From: an uncultured Pelagibacteraceae bacterium
GTDB taxonomy: Bacteria > Pseudomonadota > Alphaproteobacteria > Pelagibacterales > Pelagibacteraceae
Assembly (NCBI GenBank): GCA_902579115.1
Contig: CACHFP010000001.1
Coordinates: forward strand, 248,001-312,000
Direction: 5' to 3'
Length of the DNA stretch: 64,000 bases
A model generated the notes under the pieces. The model saw nothing but the letters and a program-made list of their open reading frames with translations. It had not been told where the DNA came from and ran no database searches. The position numbers were made by a program, and so were the translations under genes. Positions 57,681 through 64,000 of the stretch are shown piece by piece; the stretch's first letter is position 1; each line of letters begins with the position of its first letter.

Positions 57681-60125
57681 TTATGCAACTAATTCCTCAG
57701 CTCTTTGTAGATCAACGGACACAAGCTGGCTTACACCTTGTTCAGCCATTGTAACTCCATAAAGTCGATCCATTTTTGACATTGTTAAAGCGTGGTGCGT
57801 AATAATTATGAATTTAGTGTTCGTAATCTTAGTAAGATCGTCAAGCAGACTACAAAATCTTGTTACATTGGCGTCGTCTAATGGAGCATCAACTTCATCT
57901 AAAACACATATAGGAGATGGATTCACTAAAAAAACTGCGAATATAAGTGACAATGCTGTCAGAGCTTGTTCTCCACCTGAGAGCAAAGTTATGGATTGAA
58001 GTCTTTTCCCTGGAGGTGAAACAAACATTTCTAAACCAGCTTCAAGAGGGTCATCTGAGTCAACCAATTCAATTTTGGCAGTACCTCCATTAAATAATTT
58101 AGTATAAACATCACTAAATTTTCTATTAACTTTTGTATAAGCCTCAAGAAGCCTCTCTCTTCCTTTTTGGTTTAACTCGTCAATACTAGCCTTTAATTTG
58201 ATAATAGCTGAGTAAAGATCTGCTCTATCATCCTCCATTTTTTTAATTTCATTCTCATATCTTTTTGTTTCTTCATCCGCTCTTAAATTTACGGAACCTA
58301 ATGAATCTCTCTTTTTTTTTGTTTTATCAATTTTTTCAGTCTGTTCTTTTATGCTAGGATAATCTTTAATTTCAAAATCACTTAAATCTGATTGTGGTAA
58401 TATAGATAACTCGTCATCAATATTAAGTTCATTTTTAACAGAATATAATAAATCCTTTTTTCTATTTTCTATTCCTTCTATAGTTGCTTCGTTTCTAGCC
58501 TTGTTTTCTTTTAGCTCTGATAAATTTAATTGAATACCTTTTAAATTATCGTTAATAGCAGCATATTTTTTTTCGGCTTGAATTAATTCATTTTCTATTT
58601 CTTCATTCCTTTTCTTAATATTTTTGAGATTTTGTAAATTCTGACCTTTAGAAGTTGCAATTCTTTCTGGATTTTTTTGATTTTCACCTATCTCTAATTG
58701 GATTTTGTTTCTTCTATCATTTAATTCTGAAATCATTTTTTTAGAATTAGTTTTTAAATTTCCCCAATTTTCTAACTCAATATCGATATTTTTAATTCTT
58801 TCTTTTCTTTTAATGGAGTCACTCTGTATGGATTTATTTCTTCCGTATTTCTCAGCATATTCCTCTTGAGATAAGGTAATTTTTTTGACAAGATTTTTTA
58901 ACTCTTTAAAAGTATCTTTTGATAGTTTTTGATCTTGATCTATATCTCTTTCGATCGAGTCAAGCAGTGAATCTAGATTACTTTGAAGTTTATCAAGTCT
59001 AGATTTAGATATTTGCAATTCTTTTGACGAATTAGTTTCAACGTCCAACAATTTATTTTCTGTGTCTAAAAGATCATTTTTTTCTTTTGAAATTCTTTTT
59101 TCATTTAAATCAGCGTCCAATGATATACTTTTCTCTCTTTCTAAATCAGAGTCAATTGTTTTGATTGATTTCTCAAGTTTGTCTTGAAGCGACTTAACTC
59201 GAGCCTCTTCTTCAACAAGATTAGTTATATCTAAGTTTAGCTTTTGAAGAGTTGCAGCACTTTCCATTTTTTTATCTCTTAAAGGTGCAAGTTTTTTATT
59301 TTCTTCATCTAGAAGAGTATTATTATGATTATAATCGATGTTAATTGCACTAATTTCATCATCTAATTCACTTAATTTCTCTTGAATTTTCTTCTTTTCA
59401 ATTTCAATTTCTTTTATTTTTAAAAAATATAATCCTGCCTCTATTTTTTTTATTTCGTTAGAAATTTCTTTGTATCTTGATGCTTCCTCAGCTTGTTTTT
59501 TTAAATTATCTAATTGCTTTTGCTGTTGTCTTTTCAATTCATCAGCTTTTTTAAGATTGTTTTCAGCTGCATTTAATCTATTTTCAGCTTCATGTCTCCT
59601 TGCGTGAATACCAGAAATCCCAGCAGCTTCTTCCAAAATAGATTTTCTTTCTAATGGTTTTGCTATTACTAATTGTCCAATTCTACCTTGACTAATTAAT
59701 GAAGGTGAATGCGCTCCAGTAGATAAGTCTGCAAAAAAAGTTTGAACATCTCTTGCTCTTACCTCTTTATCATTAATGTAATATTTTGAACCTTTATCTT
59801 TTTCAATTTTTCTTTTTATAGAAATTTCGTCAAATTCTTTATACTGAACTGGTCCACTTTTCTCTTCATTATCTAATAACAAAGAAACTTCAGAAATATT
59901 TTTTGAGGGTAAATTAGATGTTCCAGAGAAAATTACATCTTCCATTCCAGATCCTCGCATACTTTTTGCAGAGTTCTCTCCCATACACCACCTAAGAGCC
60001 TCAACTATGTTTGATTTTCCGCAACCATTCGGACCAACTATTCCTGTTAAGCCTTTCTCAAACAAGATTGTAGTCTTTTCAGAAAAAGATTTAAAACCAT
60101 TCATTTCTAAATTTTTAAATTTCAT
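57681..60125 (-). CDS. smc: chromosome segregation SMC protein, short form apparently without a hinge
   Basis: An 814-residue SMC; bacterial SMCs are usually about 1150-1190. Both ATPase halves are complete: Walker A GPNGCGKSN (31-39), the Q-loop ISQGRIGQ (144-151), signature LSGGEQ (715-720), Walker B ICVLDEVDAPLD (739-750) and the THH switch (776-778). Between about 170 and 660 the sequence is nearly all charged heptad coiled coil. I find no glycine-rich globular hinge of about 120-150 residues where one would be expected (about 330-450). The segment with W454 resembles the start of the normal C-terminal arm, so the hinge and nearby coil seem to be lost. SMC compacts and segregates DNA with ScpAB, not encoded here. 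Confidence 0.93.
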   Translation of the reverse strand: MKFKNLEMNGFKSFSEKTTILFEKGLTGIVGPNGCGKSNIVEALRWCMGENSAKSMRGSGMEDVIFSGTSNLPSKNISEVSLLLDNEEKSGPVQYKEFDEISIKRKIEKDKGSKYYINDKEVRARDVQTFFADLSTGAHSPSLISQGRIGQLVIAKPLERKSILEEAAGISGIHARRHEAENRLNAAENNLKKADELKRQQQKQLDNLKKQAEEASRYKEISNEIKKIEAGLYFLKIKEIEIEKKKIQEKLSELDDEISAINIDYNHNNTLLDEENKKLAPLRDKKMESAATLQKLNLDITNLVEEEARVKSLQDKLEKSIKTIDSDLEREKSISLDADLNEKRISKEKNDLLDTENKLLDVETNSSKELQISKSRLDKLQSNLDSLLDSIERDIDQDQKLSKDTFKELKNLVKKITLSQEEYAEKYGRNKSIQSDSIKRKERIKNIDIELENWGNLKTNSKKMISELNDRRNKIQLEIGENQKNPERIATSKGQNLQNLKNIKKRNEEIENELIQAEKKYAAINDNLKGIQLNLSELKENKARNEATIEGIENRKKDLLYSVKNELNIDDELSILPQSDLSDFEIKDYPSIKEQTEKIDKTKKKRDSLGSVNLRADEETKRYENEIKKMEDDRADLYSAIIKLKASIDELNQKGRERLLEAYTKVNRKFSDVYTKLFNGGTAKIELVDSDDPLEAGLEMFVSPPGKRLQSITLLSGGEQALTALSLIFAVFLVNPSPICVLDEVDAPLDDANVTRFCSLLDDLTKITNTKFIIITHHALTMSKMDRLYGVTMAEQGVSQLVSVDLQRAEELVA

Positions 60126-60719
60126 TTAAAACCTTTTTTGAATTTCTTTTTTAAACTGTTCATAATCAACCTTGCCATTATATTTTTTTTCATTGATGAG
60201 TATAGTGGGCGTTGAGTCAATATTATATTTTTTTTGTGCTTCAATTCTTTGATTCAAAATATCATCCTGTATTTCATCATTTTCCAAACATTTATTCATA
60301 TTACTATTTGATAGATCTAATTCTAACCCTATTTTTCTAATTGATTTATTTATCTTATTTATATCAGATCCAATCGCCCATATTTTTTGTTTCTCATACA
60401 TTTTTTCTAAAAGTTCAAAGTTTTTATTTTTATCAACATGACATCTAACAATAATCTCTGCATTTAAAGCTGCTAGGTCTAATGGAAAAGCATAATGTTC
60501 AAATCTTACTAATCCTTTATCTATAAAATCCTTTTTTAGTTGATTAAAAACTTCATTATGAAAACTTGCGCAATGAGGACAGGTAAGTGAGGAAAAAACT
60601 TTCACTGTCACTTTCGCCTCGGCTTTTCCAATGCTTAATATCTTACTTTCAACCTGAGTATTAAATAAAATTAAACAGATAAATAAACTATTAAAAAAAA
60701 ATTTAATTATTTTTTTCAT
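60126..60719 (-). CDS. DsbA-like periplasmic thiol-disulfide protein
   Basis: A 197-residue DsbA-family protein. A signal peptide (about residues 1-24) precedes a thioredoxin fold with the active site CPHC (C47, C50). The cis-proline region is DSTPTILIN near the C-terminus. It should oxidise or isomerise disulfides of exported proteins, such as cytochrome or oxidase subunits. It starts within the end of the DUF721 gene (17-bp overlap) and abuts smc. Confidence 0.92.
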   Translation of the reverse strand: MKKIIKFFFNSLFICLILFNTQVESKILSIGKAEAKVTVKVFSSLTCPHCASFHNEVFNQLKKDFIDKGLVRFEHYAFPLDLAALNAEIIVRCHVDKNKNFELLEKMYEKQKIWAIGSDINKINKSIRKIGLELDLSNSNMNKCLENDEIQDDILNQRIEAQKKYNIDSTPTILINEKKYNGKVDYEQFKKEIQKRF

Positions 60720-61188
60720 TATAAGCTTTTAACAAGTTTTTAAGAGAATTTTTAAGTTGATTATCTTTTACCAATTTCATTTTTTCTTTTATTCTTTTAA
60801 AATCTCTAATTTCTGAGTTATCTTTAAAATTAATTTTTATTTTTTCTTGAATAATTTTTAATTTGACACTTTTAATACAATTATATCCAAAGAAGCTATT
60901 AATTTTATCTATTATCTCGCTTTTTGCGTATTCAACTTCCATTTCCTTACCATGAATAACATTAAGAACTAGAGTTCCATCTTTCATTCCTTTCTCCATT
61001 TTGACGGTGATCGGATAACAAGCATTAGAAATTTTATTACTTACCATTTTAGTCCAATTATCAACTATATTTGAATAGTTGTAACCACCCTTTTTCAAAT
61101 ATTTCTTTAACTCCTTAGGAATTGAGCTTGAAAAAGGACGTAGACCTTGTATGAACGTCTGCGTTTTATTATTATTTTTGTTATGCAT
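60703..61188 (-). CDS. DUF721 protein (DciA-like)
   Basis: A 161-residue protein of the DUF721 family. The core NIVDNWTKMVSNKISNACYPITVKM followed by GTLVLNVIHG and a helix is the KH-like DUF721/DciA fold. DciA loads the replicative helicase DnaB in bacteria that lack DnaC. That role here is inferred from family and from the dnaA-era phylogeny of such loaders, not shown. Its ATG (61188-61186) and that of divergent mutY (61183-61185) are adjacent in the palindrome ATGCAT. Confidence 0.75.
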   Translation of the reverse strand: MHNKNNNKTQTFIQGLRPFSSSIPKELKKYLKKGGYNYSNIVDNWTKMVSNKISNACYPITVKMEKGMKDGTLVLNVIHGKEMEVEYAKSEIIDKINSFFGYNCIKSVKLKIIQEKIKINFKDNSEIRDFKRIKEKMKLVKDNQLKNSLKNLLKAYNEKNN

Positions 61189-62184
61189 ATTAATCCGACT
61201 TTACCAAAAAAAATTTTAGCATGGTATGATAATAGTAAAAGGGACCTGCCTTGGCGTGTTGGCAAAAAATCACCAAAAAAGCTGTATTATAGACTTTTAA
61301 GTGAGTTCATGTTGCAACAAACACAAGTAAAAACCGTAATCCCTTATTTTATCAATTTCACAAAAAAATATAAAACCTTAAAGGCATTATCAAAAAGCAA
61401 TGAGAAAGATATTTTAAAAATGTGGGAAGGACTTGGGTATTACAGAAGAGCAAGAAATTTGCTTGCATGCTCTAAAGAATTAGTAATCAAATATAAATCA
61501 AAGCTTCCAAAGACACTTTTAGAAATTAAAAAACTTCCAGGAGTTGGAGAATATACAGCCAATGCATTATTTGGATTAATCTATAATAGACCTACCATAG
61601 CCGTAGATGGAAATGTTAAGAGAGTTTTTACAAGAATTATAAATATAGACGAAGCAAAAATAAATTTTAATAAATTTATTGAGAAAAATAAAAAAAAACT
61701 ATTTACCACGAGCCGAAATGCTGATTTTGTTGAAGCTTTAATGGAATTTGGCGCATTAATATGTAAACCGAAAAACCCAAATTGTCTTACATGTTGTTTG
61801 AAAAAAACCTGTAAGTATTTTAAATCTAACAAAAAAATTCCAGGTTTTAAAAGCAAGATGATTAAAAATAGAAATTTTGACATTTTTTGTTACATAAATA
61901 AAAAAAAACAAATTGCACTGACTAAAAAAAGTCAAATTAGCTTTTTGAAAAACTTTAATCTACCAGAAATAAAAGAAACTAATAGTTTTTCAAAAAATAA
62001 AAACTGGAAATTTCTTAAAAACTATAAAAACTCAATCTCTAACTTAAGATTAAACATTAACTTATACTATAAATTTTCAAATAAAATTCCACCAACGTAC
62101 AATTGGTATTCTTTAAAAGAAAATAAAGAATTCGTGCCAAGTTTTACAAAAAAAATTTTTAGACAAGTATCATCTTTATTTTAA
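61183..62184 (+). CDS. mutY: A/G-specific adenine glycosylase
   Basis: A 333-residue MutY. The N-terminal glycosylase region has ILAWYDNSKRDLPWR and EFMLQQTQV with the catalytic glutamate E41. The helix-hairpin-helix LPGVGEYTANAL leads to VDGNVKRVFTR with the catalytic Asp. A [4Fe-4S] site follows with the spacing C-X6-C-X2-C-X5-C (CKPKNPNC, CLTC, CKYF). It removes adenine mispaired with 8-oxoguanine. I chose ATG 61183, matching the family start; a frame open from 61147 would overlap the divergent gene by 42 bp. Confidence 0.94.
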   Translation: MHINPTLPKKILAWYDNSKRDLPWRVGKKSPKKLYYRLLSEFMLQQTQVKTVIPYFINFTKKYKTLKALSKSNEKDILKMWEGLGYYRRARNLLACSKELVIKYKSKLPKTLLEIKKLPGVGEYTANALFGLIYNRPTIAVDGNVKRVFTRIINIDEAKINFNKFIEKNKKKLFTTSRNADFVEALMEFGALICKPKNPNCLTCCLKKTCKYFKSNKKIPGFKSKMIKNRNFDIFCYINKKKQIALTKKSQISFLKNFNLPEIKETNSFSKNKNWKFLKNYKNSISNLRLNINLYYKFSNKIPPTYNWYSLKENKEFVPSFTKKIFRQVSSLF

Positions 62185-63314
62185 TGAAAAAAAAATTTGC
62201 AATAATTGGTGCTGGTATAGCAGGGTTAACTCTAGCGAATTTTATAAAAAAAAACTCTGAACACGATTTCATGCTATATGAGAAACAAGAAAGCCTATCT
62301 CTAGATGAAGGTTACGGAATTCAACTCTCAACTAATAGTGTAAATATACTTAATTTAATTGGTTTCAGTAAAATAAATAATGATAAAATATTTCATCCAA
62401 AAGGAGTTGATTTTTATAATATTCAAAATAAAAAAATTTGTGATTTAGATTTAATGCAATTTAACACTAATAAGATTCAATATACTACCTTACAAAGATC
62501 TACTTTAATTGAATTTTTAAAAGACGATGTTTATACCCAACACTTACGGTTTGGAAAAAAAATAAAAGAAGTTTCAGAATTAAAAGGAAAAGTGCTTATT
62601 AAATTTGATGACAATACAAATGATCTTGTTGATATTGTAGTGGCTGCAGATGGTATCTTTTCTAATACTAGAACTTTTTTTGAAAAGAAAAAAAATGAAC
62701 CAAAATTTAAAAAAGCTATCGCAATCAGAACAATTCTAAAATCGAAATCTGAACTAAATATAGATGAGGAAAAAATCAGTCTGATGATGGGTAAAAACTG
62801 TCATATAGTTATTTATCCTCTAAACAAAAATAAAGAACTTAATTTGGTTTCTATTATTAGAGATAAAAAATACAATCCCGACAATTTAAAGCCCTTGGTT
62901 GATAAAATAATTAGTCAAAACCCAAATTTGGAAAAAATTTTCAACGGTGATTTGAAATCTTGGCCTTTATATTTTACCCCACAAATACTTCCATCATCAA
63001 ACAGTAAAGTGTTTTATATTGGGGATGCATTTAACGGTTTTCTACCGACATTAGCTCAAGGTGCGGGACAATCGATAGAAAGTGCTTACGAGTTATTTAA
63101 TTTATTTAAAGAAGATAAGGCAGATGTTCAAAACACTTATTTCAAAGAGAGGTCAAAAAGAGCAAAAATAGTGAGAAAAAGATCAAATCTAAATTTTTTT
63201 GCCTTTCACTTTTCCAGCTCGATTATGCAAGCTATTAGAAACTTTTTAATAAAGTTTCTAGTAAAAAGAAGAAGTTTTATAGATTCTTATTTAGGCAGAG
63301 TGTATAAAAACTAG
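62184..63314 (+). CDS. FAD-dependent aromatic monooxygenase (UbiH/salicylate hydroxylase-like)
   Basis: A 376-residue group A flavin monooxygenase. The dinucleotide site GAGIAG is at about residues 9-14, the VVAADGIFSNTR motif is in the middle, and YIGDAFNGFLPTLAQGAGQSIESAYEL is the second FAD motif. It may act in ubiquinone ring hydroxylation or on another aromatic compound; the sequence does not decide. It shares one base with the end of mutY and overlaps convergent ccrM by four bases. Confidence 0.85.
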   Translation: MKKKFAIIGAGIAGLTLANFIKKNSEHDFMLYEKQESLSLDEGYGIQLSTNSVNILNLIGFSKINNDKIFHPKGVDFYNIQNKKICDLDLMQFNTNKIQYTTLQRSTLIEFLKDDVYTQHLRFGKKIKEVSELKGKVLIKFDDNTNDLVDIVVAADGIFSNTRTFFEKKKNEPKFKKAIAIRTILKSKSELNIDEEKISLMMGKNCHIVIYPLNKNKELNLVSIIRDKKYNPDNLKPLVDKIISQNPNLEKIFNGDLKSWPLYFTPQILPSSNSKVFYIGDAFNGFLPTLAQGAGQSIESAYELFNLFKEDKADVQNTYFKERSKRAKIVRKRSNLNFFAFHFSSSIMQAIRNFLIKFLVKRRSFIDSYLGRVYKN

Positions 63315-64000
63315 ATTTTCTTCTCTGCAATAAATTTTTGTCTTAGACTATCGATTAAAACAGACGATCCATCGACATCATAATACCAATAAGTCCACCC
63401 ATTACAACTTTCAGCACCTATTATTTTTGCTGCGATTTTATGAATTGATCCTTCAGTTTCTTTATACTTTAAACTTCCATCAGCCATTATTTTTGCATTT
63501 ATTTTTTTTTTTGGATCAAACAAAGAGGTGCCTGGTTTAATTATTCCTAGTTCAACTAAAGAACCAAAAGGTATTCTTGGTTTTGCTTTATTACTTTCAA
63601 TTGTATCAAGATAATCATCTTCAATTTTTGTTGCTTTATTAATTCTTTCTCTAGCTGCTAAAAAGTATTTTTTATCTTTTTCAATTCCATAATATTCTCT
63701 TCCTAATTTTTTTGCTACTACTGCTGTTGTACCAGTACCCAAGAATGGATCAAAAATAATATCACCTTTGTTTGTGGTAGCTAATATAATTCTGTGAAGC
63801 AACGCTTCGGGTTTTTGTGTAGAATGTATCTTTTTTCCATTTTTCTTTAATCTCTCTTTTCCATTACAAATAGGTAAAGTCCAATCAGATCTCATTTGCA
63901 AATCATCATTTAAACATTTAAGGGATTGATAATTAAAAGTGTATTTCGATTTTTTACTTTTTGATGCCCAAATTAAAGTTTCATGCGCATTAGTAAATCT
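63311..64000 (-). CDS. ccrM: CcrM-type DNA adenine methyltransferase, C-terminal part
   Basis: The last 229 codons of a beta-class N6-adenine methyltransferase; the gene continues past the right edge. Visible parts are RFTNAHETLIWAS at the edge, HSTQKPEALLHRII, and the SAM motif FDPFLGTGTTAVVAKKLGREYYGIE. The C-terminal domain is PFGSLVELGIIKPGTSLF to the end, including GWTYWYYD, which is diagnostic of CcrM and absent from most restriction methylases. CcrM methylates GANTC after replication; GcrA, encoded at 5301-5795, reads the mark. The catalytic DPPY motif should lie beyond the window. Confidence 0.95.
   Translation of the reverse strand, partial: RFTNAHETLIWASKSKKSKYTFNYQSLKCLNDDLQMRSDWTLPICNGKERLKKNGKKIHSTQKPEALLHRIILATTNKGDIIFDPFLGTGTTAVVAKKLGREYYGIEKDKKYFLAARERINKATKIEDDYLDTIESNKAKPRIPFGSLVELGIIKPGTSLFDPKKKINAKIMADGSLKYKETEGSIHKIAAKIIGAESCNGWTYWYYDVDGSSVLIDSLRQKFIAEKKI

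Noticed and set aside
48701..61188. Proteorhodopsin gene expected beside the retinal genes
   Set aside because: No seven-helix protein with a retinal-binding lysine is encoded in this window. The only membrane proteins in the run are F0 subunits and Blh.

Overview
The window is almost certainly a stretch of a SAR11 (Pelagibacterales) alphaproteobacterial chromosome. The evidence is very low GC, extreme packing (most intergenic gaps are under 30 bp and many genes overlap), alphaproteobacterial markers (GcrA, CcrM, DUF2093, DUF1289, DUF3035, a split ATP synthase F0 cluster with b and b' subunits, ffs next to dnaX) and a carotenoid/retinal gene set of the kind that serves proteorhodopsin. I see no insertion sequence, prophage, CRISPR array or rRNA operon. 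One tRNA gene (His) and one SRP RNA gene are present. No stretch over 300 bases lacks a gene; the longest gaps are 17457-17698 and 3793-3932.

Layout. 1-3792: polyphosphate metabolism (sixA fragment, ppk, ppx). 3933-5795 (minus): gcrA, a small membrane protein, a thioredoxin-type arsenate reductase and an aquaporin. 5932-8831: ABC-2 permease, argD, argF. 8828-11039: membrane cytochrome c, kdsB, pheA. 11098-13800: SRP RNA, dnaX, ybaB, recR. 13797-17456: glcB, accA with an unusual C-terminal membrane segment, cspA. 17699-20803: tRNA-His, hisS, hisZ, hisG. 20810-22783 (minus): groES-groEL. 22912-29384: HAD hydrolase, ribF, ileS, lspA, a DUF3035 lipoprotein and pgi. 29377-31196 (minus): purD, rsmD. 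31225-31419: DUF2093 protein. 31428-37086 (minus): ubiA, msbA, waaA, lpxK and lpxL, a lipid A/LPS core operon. 37137-40573: DUF2721 protein, then a minus-strand redox cluster (CDGSH protein, HAD, pirin, quinone oxidoreductase, DUF1289). 40620-46853: rsmE and the aa3-type cytochrome oxidase operon (coxB, coxA, ctaB, a tiny membrane ORF, ctaG, coxC, surf1). 46850-48708: thrC and a peroxiredoxin. 48701-61188 (minus): a thirteen-gene colinear run of a DUF721/DciA-like gene, a DsbA-like gene, smc, atpI-B-E-F'-F, crtI-B-Y, blh, ispH, thrB and rnhA. 61183-63314: mutY and a flavin monooxygenase. 63311 to the right edge (minus): ccrM, partial.

How the parts fit. The window holds both halves of the GcrA/CcrM epigenetic cell-cycle switch. 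It also holds F0 of the ATP synthase directly followed by the genes that make beta-carotene and cleave it to retinal, the chromophore of the light-driven proton pump; the rhodopsin gene itself is not here. The observations most worth following up are an SMC protein that appears to lack the hinge domain, a malate synthase gene without room for the glycine riboswitch reported for SAR11, a tRNA-His without encoded G-1 and with A73, an AccA with an added transmembrane tail, a bidirectional terminator buried inside the hisG reading frame, and several convergent gene pairs whose stop codons overlap.
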